NCBI GenBank assembly: GCA_964645405.1
Contig: CAZYCA010000012.1
Location: 1 to 13,716 of the forward strand
DNA length: 13,716 bases
Origin: JAMWDF01 sp964645405
GTDB taxonomy: Bacteria > Ratteibacteria > UBA8468 > B48-G9 > DSTR01
Reading direction: 5' to 3'
In this document: piece after piece, positions 7,475 to 13,716 of the stretch
How positions within the stretch are numbered: the first letter of the stretch is position 1
Layout of the letters: each line of letters begins with the position of its first letter
Position numbers and translations under genes: made by a program
Notes under the pieces: model-generated
What the model saw: only the letters and a program-made list of their open reading frames with translations
What the model was told of the DNA's origin: nothing
Databases searched by the model: none

Positions 7475-10400
7475 TCAAATGAATTCTAAACTTACTGATT
7501 CTCTTAATCCGGTGGCGACATCTGTCACTTCTACCGTGTACCTTCCTGGTTTTTCGTTAAAAGCAACGGGAATCTCCAGAAATTCCTGCTGACACGGGAA
7601 AACATTCCGGAAAATTTCTTCTCCCGGCTGATATACTCTCACCCTGTAAATTCTGCCGGCACCGGCTGCTGGTAAAAGTAGCCTGATTGTTTCCCCTCTT
7701 TGCACCTTTGTCTTTGCCAGTTTCACCTCCGGCTTTCCCTGTTTTTCTGCAAATAAGGTGTAAATGAGAAAAGGTTCCTTAACCTTATCTTCAAAACATT
7801 CTGCCTGTTTAATAAAACCTTCATCCGCTTTATAGATATGGTAGGTTTTAGCCATCCTCACGCTTATCTTTCGTCCGACATCTTCTTTCGGACACAAAAT
7901 TCCCAGAATCTGATACTCCGGGTTCTCCCTGAGCCGGACAATTGTCTTTTCCTCGTTTACACCCTGTACTTCTATCTGTCTTTTTACCCCAGCTATCTCC
8001 AGCAAATCAGAAAGAAATCTATCAAAGGCTACCTGAGAAGAAGTGTTGAAAGCTGAACTTAAGTCAAAATTGAGAAGAAGAGCCAGGCCTTTTCCTGTCT
8101 GCTTCACGTGAAAGATATCACTCTCTGGAGATACCTGAACCTTTTCTGCCTGAAAGACAATCCTTCTGCCGGATATTTCCGTATCTATCTTTACAGGACG
8201 GAAAACAAACTTCTGTTTCCCGCTTAATTCTACTCCCAGAATATCTACCAGCTGCCCTTTTTCCACCGGCCGACAGTAGCCATTCAGAATTCCTGGATTC
8301 ATATCTGCTACCAGAATACCACCATTTTTCACAAAATTCTCTATTTCCTTTTTTTCTCCGTCTGAAATGGAGGAAGAGCCGAAAAGAAAAAGAATTTTGT
8401 AATCCCTGAGCCTACCTTTTTCCATCTCCCTGGTAGTCAAAAACTCAAACTGGCATCCCTGCCGATAACAGAAGTCAATCAGCTGCCCGGTAGAATTCTC
8501 AGGAGAAACAAAAGGTTCACCCAAGAGGGCAATGGAACTACTGGCATGGGACCAGTGAACTGCTATACCCTCATTCTTTAATCTGTTCATCACCAGTAAC
8601 TGCGCCAGCCCATTATTGAGTTTCTGAATTCTCGGCAACATCTTTTCAAAGTAATCAGCATAGGAAAAATCAACTGAGATAAATCCTTCCACCCAGGGGC
8701 CAGAAGCAAACCAGCTATTGCCATTGATAATGCCACATAAAAGGGGTTTCCAGAGAGGATACGGATACGCATCCCTGCCACCATGAGAACCAACATATCC
8801 ACCCCACCAGTTAGTCCTCAACTTATCCCAGCCAATACTCCTTAAAAGTTCGTTACCAATTTTATCCGCATAAGGACCCCAGAATTCTAACTGGCTGATA
8901 GTCTCCTCTAAATTTCCAGGGACAGAGCCTTCCGCCCCTACCCTTGCCCCAGGGTCAATTTCTTTGATTAGCCTTGCCAGATAGTGGTGATAATCCGCAT
9001 ACTGTTTTTCCAGAAAACATCTGTGGTCATACCAGGCAGCATACTTCTTGCTGTGGGCAGCTTCCCTAAGACGATAATGCTTAACCTGCTCAAAACTGCT
9101 GAAATTTTCTCCCCACTCCTGGTTCAGAATTTCAATCTTCCCGTATTTCTTCCTTAAGTATTCCCGGAAGGCTCTCTCTTCACTGGGAGAAAACCCGGAC
9201 TCATAATGGAAGAAATTTTCATCACCTAAACTATAGACCAGCATTCCGTACAGGGGCAGATTTGTCATTCTTTTGCTGATAACTTCCCGGACTTCTTTCT
9301 GCACGACTGGATTGTAAAAGGAACCATCTCCTCCGTATTTTTCTTTGTTCTTCGGGTCGTTTGTCTTTAACCATAATTCCTGTGTCCAGCCCTGGTCATC
9401 GCGACCCAGCATAATCCGGTAAAGATAAGGAACCATCTTCAGATTAAAGATAGAAGCAATCCGGGCATTCCCACCCTCCTCTGTGGGATGGTTCAGAGAA
9501 CAGGTGAAACCAGCCTTCCGTACCTGCGGTTGATAAAGTTCAGAGAGATAATCATTAATCCCACCCCAGAGAATGTTCGGGAAAATCTCCTCTTCCTTTT
9601 CCGGGAAGAATACTTCTTTCTCCACCTTTGCCAGAATCAGGTTGTTTTTTCTAATTGAGCATTGAAGATAACCACAAAGCGATGGAAAATCAGACACCGC
9701 TATTTCAAATTCCAAAGAACCAGCCCCCCGGGGTAAAACATATTCCTTCCGCAAATAGGTTTTTTTAGAAATAGAATCAGAAATTTCCACCAGAAGATTA
9801 GTTTCCTCAGGCAGGACTTGCTCAAAAGTCAGTTTTCCTTTTATCTTTTCTCCTTTTCTGCAAGAAATCTTATCTGTATCAAGGGCTACCTTTTCCCAGC
9901 GACTTTCCACCTGGAAAGTGAAAAAACCGAAATCTTCTACTTCTTTTCCCTTTTTCACAAGATAGTCCAGAAAATATCTTCCTGCCGGCAAAACTGGCAG
10001 ATTCAACTGTAACTTTCCATTCTGGATATTCATTTCCTGCTCTTTGTGCACCTGGTTCCACATATCCCTTATGCGAACAAAAATCTTTAATTTCTCAGCT
10101 GTTTCTGCTTTAAAAACTAAAGGAAAAGGCAGGTTTTCCTGCTTGATGCTTTCCTCATTCTGGAAATTTAGTGGCGTCAGAAGAAAGTCTTTCTGTTTTC
10201 TCGCAGCCCAGAGAATGGCTCTTGCTACCAGGACCATGTAGTTTTCGTAATCAGCCTTCCAGAATCGGGAATACCTTTCCGGATTGGTCAGAGCCAGGCC
10301 ACTGTAGTAAGTACTGTGTTTTCCAGGGTAGTTAACTATCAGAATTCTTCCCTTGCCAAATTGATAACCTTTCAGCAGTTCTTCTGTCTTAAACCTTTTC

Positions 10401-10981
10401 TCAGGAGCCAGCTGCTGGCTTGGCTTTGCGAGAGAAGGAGAAAGAGGCAGACTTTTAAGCGAAAGCCCCTGTGTAATCCAGTCTGTATTTTCTGGTGTAG
10501 CAAATATCTTTTTGTAGATAGTGCCGTGGTCATAAAAGAAAACAAGTCCGGCTCCCTTTTTCACTCTTTCCAGAATTTTATACTTCGCTTCTGCTGGCAG
10601 AATATCAAATCTCACATTTCCCAGAATAAAAACATCATAATCCTTTTCCAGTTTCGCCAGAATCTCGTTTTTCTTTTCCCATAAGGTAGTTCCCTCCACC
10701 TGTCCTTCGTACATATCTTCCATAGCCAGAAGTCCAGCATGAAAAACAGTAAAAGCATCAAACTCTATATCCATTCTTTGCCAGAGTTCCACCACTTCCC
10801 TGGCACCCTGCCGGCCTACAATGAACAGACATTTAACTTTTTTTCCGGGAAGTGGCCTTGCCCAGTCCAGATGCTCAGTAAGGTATCTGGTAGTCACAAC
10901 ATTCAAGTAGTCTCCGCTGTGTTTTGCTTCCAGCAAAAAAGAAAAAAACAAAAAAATAACCAGTATCTTTTTCCTCTTCAT
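7475..10981 (-). CDS. Secreted multidomain GH42-like (beta-galactosidase-superfamily) protein, 1168 aa
   Basis: The signal peptide covers about 1-19 (ILVIFLFFSFLLEA before KHS). Inferred layout: a Rossmann/GATase-like region (about 47-262, with CLFIVGRQ and DYDVFILGNV); two Ig-like segments (about 280-460); a TIM-barrel-like region (about 465-795); a second GATase-like region (about 800-925, YKILFLFGSSSISDGEKKEI then GGILVADMNPG), like the beta-galactosidase middle/trimerisation domain; and a C-terminal beta domain (about 1083-1168). The barrel carries SLGDENFFHY with Glu588 as candidate acid/base, followed by FREYLRKKYGKIEILNQEWG (605-624), which closely resembles the segment after the catalytic Glu in GH42 enzymes. 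The nucleophile is not obvious. GGAGGT precedes the ATG by four bases. Likely a secreted glycosidase, perhaps a beta-galactosidase relative, of unknown substrate. It starts the enzyme block of the operon and is the paralogue of the 1187-aa gene. Confidence 0.85.
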   Translation of the reverse strand: MKRKKILVIFLFFSFLLEAKHSGDYLNVVTTRYLTEHLDWARPLPGKKVKCLFIVGRQGAREVVELWQRMDIEFDAFTVFHAGLLAMEDMYEGQVEGTTLWEKKNEILAKLEKDYDVFILGNVRFDILPAEAKYKILERVKKGAGLVFFYDHGTIYKKIFATPENTDWITQGLSLKSLPLSPSLAKPSQQLAPEKRFKTEELLKGYQFGKGRILIVNYPGKHSTYYSGLALTNPERYSRFWKADYENYMVLVARAILWAARKQKDFLLTPLNFQNEESIKQENLPFPLVFKAETAEKLKIFVRIRDMWNQVHKEQEMNIQNGKLQLNLPVLPAGRYFLDYLVKKGKEVEDFGFFTFQVESRWEKVALDTDKISCRKGEKIKGKLTFEQVLPEETNLLVEISDSISKKTYLRKEYVLPRGAGSLEFEIAVSDFPSLCGYLQCSIRKNNLILAKVEKEVFFPEKEEEIFPNILWGGINDYLSELYQPQVRKAGFTCSLNHPTEEGGNARIASIFNLKMVPYLYRIMLGRDDQGWTQELWLKTNDPKNKEKYGGDGSFYNPVVQKEVREVISKRMTNLPLYGMLVYSLGDENFFHYESGFSPSEERAFREYLRKKYGKIEILNQEWGENFSSFEQVKHYRLREAAHSKKYAAWYDHRCFLEKQYADYHHYLARLIKEIDPGARVGAEGSVPGNLEETISQLEFWGPYADKIGNELLRSIGWDKLRTNWWGGYVGSHGGRDAYPYPLWKPLLCGIINGNSWFASGPWVEGFISVDFSYADYFEKMLPRIQKLNNGLAQLLVMNRLKNEGIAVHWSHASSSIALLGEPFVSPENSTGQLIDFCYRQGCQFEFLTTREMEKGRLRDYKILFLFGSSSISDGEKKEIENFVKNGGILVADMNPGILNGYCRPVEKGQLVDILGVELSGKQKFVFRPVKIDTEISGRRIVFQAEKVQVSPESDIFHVKQTGKGLALLLNFDLSSAFNTSSQVAFDRFLSDLLEIAGVKRQIEVQGVNEEKTIVRLRENPEYQILGILCPKEDVGRKISVRMAKTYHIYKADEGFIKQAECFEDKVKEPFLIYTLFAEKQGKPEVKLAKTKVQRGETIRLLLPAAGAGRIYRVRVYQPGEEIFRNVFPCQQEFLEIPVAFNEKPGRYTVEVTDVATGLRESVSLEFI

Positions 10982-10995
10982 TATTACCTCCGGTA

Positions 10996-11046
10996 GATAA
11001 CAGACATTAAATTCTGCGGTACAAGTATTTTCCCTGACTGTTTATC
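10996..11046 (-). other. Imperfect hairpin between the pilin block and the enzyme block
   Basis: In the mRNA, arm 11046-11035 (GATAAACAGTCA) faces arm 11006-10996 (TGTCTGTTATC): five pairs, a bulged A, three pairs, a T-T mismatch and two pairs, with a 28-base loop. It starts right after the stop of the third prepilin-like gene and ends just before the GGAGGT of the 1168-aa gene. There is no following T-run, so it is not a standard intrinsic terminator; it could be an mRNA processing or stabilising element. This is the longest spacer inside the operon. Confidence 0.4.
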
Positions 11047-11823
11047 TCACGGACCAAAAGGTGTTACATCTCCCCGGTGAGTCCAGGCACCGCCGGTATA
11101 AGGATAGTTTGTTAACTGGGGAAGATGAACAAGATGGACACTTCCATCCAGATATAACCGGTTAACCCAGCTACCGCCAGTACCACCTGGACCATCTGTA
11201 AAACCATAGGTACTGCCTTTCCCACCAAGATGTACCACCATATACCCGGTTCTCATATACCAGACATAATCAGTCATTATCCATCTATAGATAGGTGCAA
11301 ACTTTTCAATTTCCGATATCTTTCTTCCTCTTACCGGCTGGCTCCCGGAAAAAATAACCAGCGGATAACCATGAGCATCAGAATAATGAAACATATAGCT
11401 GTAATTCCACCATTCGTTATTGCCTGTATCCGGGTTGCTCTGGCTGGTTGCTGCTACAAAAATTCCCATTGCCGTGGGACAGATAGTAATAAACTCTGTA
11501 CTAACCAACCTATTGGTCGGAAAGGGATAGTTACTCTTAATCTGTGGTACATAAGGAGCAAGAAACCTGACCCAGCTATTGCGGTAATTACCTGGGTAGG
11601 ACCAGCAGACATTGCCGTGGTCTACAGGCGGGAAATACTCATCATAATCATTCAGATACATCATCCAGGCAAGACCCAATTGTTTCAGGTTATTCATACA
11701 TGTAGCTGTTCTGGCTCTTTCCCGGGCTTTGTTCAAGACCGGTAGAAGCATCGCGGCTAAAATCGCAATAATAGCCACCACCACCAGCAATTCTATCAAT
11801 GTAAATCCTCTCTTTCCCATCAT
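11047..11823 (-). CDS. Prepilin-like (type II pseudopilin / type IV pilin N-terminus) protein, divergent member
   Basis: The N-terminus has a class III prepilin signal: KRG then FTLIELLVVVAIIAILAAML, with cleavage expected after Gly6 and Glu at mature position 5, followed by the helical continuation KARERARTATCMNNLKQLG. The protein should be cleaved and N-methylated by a prepilin peptidase not present here. It is related to the two prepilin-like genes upstream but is more divergent. Its C-terminal motif is NRLYLDGSVHLVHL (221-234) rather than the canonical RHRGGANVLFFDGH, and there is an extra aromatic- and Gly-rich middle section. Two ATGs open the gene; GGAGG at 11831-11827 is three bases from the first and six from the second, so the second (11820) fits spacing better and gives a shorter leader. 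It is the last pilin gene before the enzyme block. The role is inferred: a minor pseudopilin or surface filament component. Confidence 0.88.
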   Translation of the reverse strand: MMGKRGFTLIELLVVVAIIAILAAMLLPVLNKARERARTATCMNNLKQLGLAWMMYLNDYDEYFPPVDHGNVCWSYPGNYRNSWVRFLAPYVPQIKSNYPFPTNRLVSTEFITICPTAMGIFVAATSQSNPDTGNNEWWNYSYMFHYSDAHGYPLVIFSGSQPVRGRKISEIEKFAPIYRWIMTDYVWYMRTGYMVVHLGGKGSTYGFTDGPGGTGGSWVNRLYLDGSVHLVHLPQLTNYPYTGGAWTHRGDVTPFGP

Positions 11824-11826
11824 CCA

Positions 11827-11831
11827 CCTCC
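11827..11831 (-). promoter_or_regulatory. Ribosome-binding site favouring the second ATG of the third prepilin-like gene
   Basis: GGAGG is followed by TGG then ATGATG. Spacing is three bases to the first ATG and six to the second; the latter is closer to the usual optimum, so the protein may begin at 11820. Confidence 0.55.
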
Positions 11832-11838
11832 GTTTTTA

Positions 11839-12546
11839 TTACCAGTATGAAGATTTACCATACCATCTGAGTTTTCCAGGAATTCCTTTAGGTCCAAGTG
11901 CGGAGTAAGGCAGGTCATCTCTCTCCAGTTCATCATGGGTAAACCAGGCTACATGACCATCAAAAAACAAAACATTGGCTCCACCGCGGTGTCTGCCGGA
12001 ACAGTTAAGATTCGTGCCGGCAGAATCAATGAAGCTTTTACCATTACCGGCAAACATCCAGCACCAGTAAGTCCCGGGACTACCCGGAGGGTCTATATCC
12101 ACAATATCAATTAGCGTCTCCGGGTCCCTGATAGAATCAATTGTGCCCAGCAATGGATATGTCTCCACAAAGTTACCATTGCACTCCACAAAATTCATGC
12201 CATAAGAAGAAATAGTTGGTTTTGGCCAGCTGGGATACAGTCTTTCATAATATTCAAGGCTCTTTCTGTTTGTAGGACAATAGAAAATACCTAAGTTATT
12301 ATTGGTGTAGCGCAGAAAGACTACTTTCCAGTTCCAATCCCAGGGACCAGCATGGACATAGTAGTAGTCCTGCATATAAAGACGGTGGGCTAAACCAAGT
12401 TGTTTGAGATTGTTCATACAGACTGCTTCCCTGGCTTTCTCTCTGGCTTTACTTAAAGCAGGTAAAAGCATGGCTGCTAAAATCGCAATAATCGCAATCA
12501 CCACTAAAAGCTCAATCAGAGTAAATCCTTTTTTTCTGCCTGACAT
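11839..12546 (-). CDS. Prepilin-like protein with H-X9-DG C-terminal motif, tandem copy 2
   Basis: A short leader (MSGRKKG) precedes FTLIELLVVIAIIAILAAML; processing is expected between Gly7 and Phe8, with Glu at mature position 5. The C-terminal motif RHRGGANVLFFDGH has His186 and Asp196-Gly197, the H-X9-DG arrangement of PVC-type pseudopilin-like proteins. The middle (residues 55-184) differs from its tandem neighbour, but the skeleton is shared: YTNNN, FYCPT, PTISSYGMN, IRDPETLID, DPP. Both end in GIPGKLRW and a terminal SYW. Cys90 and Cys121 are shared and might form a disulfide. GGAGGG lies four bases upstream of the ATG. The gene starts 18 bases after the stop of the first copy and ends 15 bases before the third prepilin-like gene. 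Exact function is unknown; it is likely a pseudopilus or surface component. Confidence 0.9.
   Translation of the reverse strand: MSGRKKGFTLIELLVVIAIIAILAAMLLPALSKAREKAREAVCMNNLKQLGLAHRLYMQDYYYVHAGPWDWNWKVVFLRYTNNNLGIFYCPTNRKSLEYYERLYPSWPKPTISSYGMNFVECNGNFVETYPLLGTIDSIRDPETLIDIVDIDPPGSPGTYWCWMFAGNGKSFIDSAGTNLNCSGRHRGGANVLFFDGHVAWFTHDELERDDLPYSALGPKGIPGKLRWYGKSSYW
11909..11985 (-). repeat. 77-base exact repeat, copy in second tandem prepilin gene
   Basis: Identical over 77 bases to 12629-12705. It encodes residues 188-213, which contain the end of the H-X9-DG motif and THDELERDDLP. Confidence 0.95.
12413..12495 (-). repeat. 83-base exact repeat, copy in second tandem prepilin gene
   Basis: Identical over 83 bases to 13157-13239. 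It encodes residues 18-45, from the hydrophobic helix to CMN. No synonymous differences are present. Confidence 0.95.
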
Positions 12547-12564
12547 TTTACCCTCCTGTTATCC

Positions 12565-13296
12565 TTACCAGTAGGAACCAATTTTTCTCCACCTTAACTT
12601 TCCTGGTATTCCCCAGTAAGTATTCTGCGGCAGGTCATCTCTCTCCAGTTCATCATGGGTAAACCAGGCTACATGACCATCAAAAAACAAAACATTGGCT
12701 CCACCTCGATGTCTGCGGGAAACCGTAGTGGCAGTACCTGTCGTATCCCAGCTTGTTTTGCCAGGATTCACATAAAGCCAGGAACCCCAGTACCAAACAT
12801 TAGTGGATGGCGGGTCCATATCAACTAAATCAATCAAAGTTTCCGGATCTCTGATAGTGTCAACTGGAGCATACGGCAAAGGATAAGCTTCTGTGATGTA
12901 CCAGCCACAGGCACAGATATTCATACCATAGGAAGAAATTGTAGGTACCCCTATATCCGGGTACAATTTTTGATATTCCTCAAAAATTTTTTTATCCGTG
13001 GGACAATAGAAAAGTCCAACATTGTTGTTGGTATAGGGTAGAAGTAAATACTTCCAGCCGTTTTTCCAGCTACTACCTGGACCGGTATAAACAGCCATAA
13101 TGTAGCCAAAATCCTCCATATAAAGCCTGTGAGCCACACCCAACTGCTTTAAGTTATTCATACAGACTGCTTCCCTGGCTTTCTCTCTGGCTTTACTTAA
13201 AGCAGGTAAAAGCATGGCTGCTAAAATCGCAATAATCGCTATCACCACCAGAAGTTCTATCAGAGTAAACCCAGTTTTCTTTTTCCAGCAGCCCAT
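12565..13296 (-). CDS. Prepilin-like protein with H-X9-DG C-terminal motif, tandem copy 1 (first gene of operon)
   Basis: The leader MGCWKKKTG precedes FTLIELLVVIAIIAILAAML, with prepilin-peptidase cleavage expected after Gly9. The C-terminal RHRGGANVLFFDGH (His196, Asp206-Gly207) is the H-X9-DG motif. At 243 aa it is slightly longer than copy 2, mainly through insertions in the variable middle (MAVYTGPGSSWKNG; WGSWLYVNPGKTSWDTTG). Two blocks are identical at DNA level to copy 2: codons 20-47 and 198-223. The start is supported by AGAGG four bases upstream and by a sigma70-type promoter whose predicted start point is only about a dozen bases before the ATG, so the leader is very short. As the promoter-proximal gene it should be among the most strongly expressed of the operon. 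The role is inferred from the family. Confidence 0.9.
   Translation of the reverse strand: MGCWKKKTGFTLIELLVVIAIIAILAAMLLPALSKAREKAREAVCMNNLKQLGVAHRLYMEDFGYIMAVYTGPGSSWKNGWKYLLLPYTNNNVGLFYCPTDKKIFEEYQKLYPDIGVPTISSYGMNICACGWYITEAYPLPYAPVDTIRDPETLIDLVDMDPPSTNVWYWGSWLYVNPGKTSWDTTGTATTVSRRHRGGANVLFFDGHVAWFTHDELERDDLPQNTYWGIPGKLRWRKIGSYW
12629..12705 (-). repeat. 77-base exact repeat, copy in first tandem prepilin gene
   Basis: Identical over 77 bases to 11909-11985 (offset 720). It encodes residues 198-223 of the first prepilin-like protein. Confidence 0.95.
13157..13239 (-). repeat. 83-base exact repeat, copy in first tandem prepilin gene
   Basis: Identical over 83 bases to 12413-12495 (offset 744). 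It encodes residues 20-47 of the first prepilin-like protein. Confidence 0.95.
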
Positions 13297-13316
13297 TCTT
13301 CCTCTTTTGGCTTTTT

Positions 13317-13345
13317 ATTTTAACATTTCCTCTTTTAAAAGTCAA
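13317..13345 (-). promoter_or_regulatory. Probable sigma70-type promoter of the operon
   Basis: On the minus strand there is TTGACT (13345-13340; 5 of 6 matches to TTGACA), a 17-base spacer, and TAAAAT (13322-13317; 5 of 6 to TATAAT). The predicted start point is near 13308, leaving a leader of about 12 bases that contains the AGAGG ribosome-binding site of the first prepilin-like gene. Position, spacing and hexamer quality agree, and no other good promoter was seen in the intergenic spacers downstream. Whether the lineage uses this consensus is assumed. Confidence 0.68.
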
Positions 13346-13435
13346 AAACTGTCGCAGGGAAACCTAAAATTCCGACATAAGAAATTGTCAAAACACCGGG
13401 TTCGTTCTTTTTTCTGATTTTGAAGCTTTAACATA

Positions 13436-13461
13436 ATTATACCCCCCAGAAAGTCTGTCAA
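13436..13461 (-). promoter_or_regulatory. Possible second promoter (perfect hexamers, short spacer)
   Basis: The minus strand has TTGACA (13461-13456) and TATAAT (13441-13436), both exact consensus, but the spacer is only 14 bases, three short of optimum, and includes a run of six G. It would direct transcription toward the operon, about 140 bases upstream of the first gene. It could be a weak or activator-dependent promoter, or chance in AT-rich DNA. Confidence 0.3.
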
Positions 13462-13484
13462 AAGATGTAAAACTATTGAGAGAA

Positions 13485-13514
13485 GGGATTTAAAAATTTG
13501 GGGATTTTAAAAAT
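13485..13514. repeat. Imperfect tandem direct repeat, possible operator
   Basis: GGGATTTAAAAAT (13485-13497) is followed by GGGATTTTAAAAAT (13501-13514), starts 16 bases apart. It lies about 24 bases upstream of the possible second promoter's -35 box, where an activator might bind. It could also be chance in AT-rich DNA. Confidence 0.35.
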
Positions 13515-13531
13515 AAACTTAACAGGTTCGG

Positions 13532-13669
13532 AAATGGCATCTTCCATTTTTTAATACCAGATGAAACAGTTAAAAATCAGGTAACTGGTAATTAAAGTTG
13601 CACCAGATTGTTCTTTGAAATTTTCTGGTTAAGGAGTTTTCTTAACAGCGGCACGAGATTTTCGTCCCG
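13532..13669. other. Cluster of inverted repeats, possible structured RNA or regulatory element
   Basis: Successive dyads on the plus strand: AAATGG/CCATTT (13532-13537, 13544-13549); TTAATACCAG with CTGGT-A-ATTAA (13551-13560, 13585-13595; ten pairs, one bulge); ACCAGA/TCTGGT (13602-13607, 13624-13629); GTTAAG/CTTAAC (13628-13633, 13641-13646); and CGG-C-ACGA/TCGT-C-CCG (13649-13656, 13662-13669; one mismatch). The ACCAG/CTGGT arms occur twice and can exchange partners. The strand is undetermined and no known RNA family is recognised. Confidence 0.4.
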
Positions 13670-13716
13670 ATGATTAAACCGCCACTGTATCTCTTTCAGG
13701 TAAAGGTGAAAATAAT

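Larger units (their letters stand above)
13297..13716. other. 420-base gene-free upstream region
   Basis: No convincing gene is seen on either strand. The half nearest the operon holds the two candidate minus-strand promoters and three TTTTGAC repeats (13347-13341, 13393-13387, 13463-13457). The middle has a pair of GGGATTT-AAAAAT direct repeats. The distal part (13532-13669) is dense in inverted repeats. The region is AT-rich and probably carries the control sequences of the operon and perhaps of a neighbour beyond the right edge. Confidence 0.6.

Noticed and set aside
11230..11745. Plus-strand ORF of 171 codons across the third prepilin-like gene
   Set aside because: It is antisense to a clear prepilin signal and pilin-like gene, with no ribosome-binding site or recognisable product.
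13342..13434. Minus-strand 30-codon ORF (MLKLQNQKK...) preceded by GGGGGG
   Set aside because: The G-run is seven bases away and overlaps a candidate promoter box. The peptide has no recognisable property and the ORF is within chance length for AT-rich DNA.
13531..13552. Possible intrinsic terminator on the plus strand (AAATGG stem followed by T-run)
   Set aside because: The six-pair stem is AT-rich and weak, and no plus-strand gene lies upstream to be terminated.
13641..13716. Resemblance to a cobalamin riboswitch on the plus strand (GCCACTGT near 13681, preceded by a small hairpin)
   Set aside because: The GGTGC/AGGGAA core and the B12 box are not recognisable, and the window ends too soon to test it. 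One short motif match is not enough.
1..13716. CRISPR array, tRNA, rRNA, insertion sequence or phage genes
   Set aside because: No regularly spaced repeats, cloverleaf-like segments, transposase-like or phage-like proteins were seen. The only long repeats are within the tandem prepilin genes.

Overview
The window looks like part of a Gram-negative bacterial genome from the PVC superphylum (Lentisphaerota/Verrucomicrobia-type) or a neighbouring uncultured lineage such as Omnitrophota. The main evidence is three short prepilin-like proteins with the FTLIELLVV(I/V)AIIAILAAMLLP signal and, in two of them, the C-terminal H-X9-DG motif. These are typical of PVC-type genomes, where they often occur beside large secreted glycoside-hydrolase-like proteins. 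The phylum call is inference; there is no rRNA, tRNA or universal marker here.

All nine genes I can support lie on the minus strand and are read from right to left. Junctions range from a 4-base overlap to a 64-base spacer, so they probably form one operon of at least 13 kb that continues past the left edge. Reading order: a 420-base upstream region with a good sigma70-type promoter next to the first gene; two near-duplicate prepilin-like genes; a third, divergent prepilin-like gene; a short spacer with an imperfect hairpin; an 1168-aa multidomain glycoside-hydrolase-like protein; a 366-aa beta-rich secreted protein with a helical tail; a 355-aa CBM9-like protein, also with a helical tail; a 475-aa TIM-barrel-like candidate glycosidase; an 1187-aa full-length paralogue of the 1168-aa protein; and the first 91 codons of a second CBM9-like protein, which starts at GTG.

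Every complete non-pilin protein begins with a signal peptide, so the whole set is predicted to act outside the cytoplasm. The most economical reading is a polysaccharide or glycoconjugate processing locus. The large proteins and the 475-aa protein would be candidate glycosidases, the CBM9-like proteins would bind glycan, and the prepilin-like proteins would form a surface or secretion-associated pseudopilus component. There is no transporter, regulator, sulfatase or prepilin peptidase in the window, so the substrate cannot be inferred.

The points most worth checking are: the repeated layout (large GH-like protein followed by CBM9-like protein, twice); an apparent Glu-to-Asp change at the presumed catalytic acid/base position in one of the two large paralogues; exact 83- and 77-base identity blocks flanking diverged cores in the tandem prepilin genes; coiled-coil tails on two adjacent proteins; a hairpin between the pilin and enzyme blocks; and an unusually structured non-coding stretch at the right end. 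I did not find a clearly new defence, mobile or RNA-guided system.
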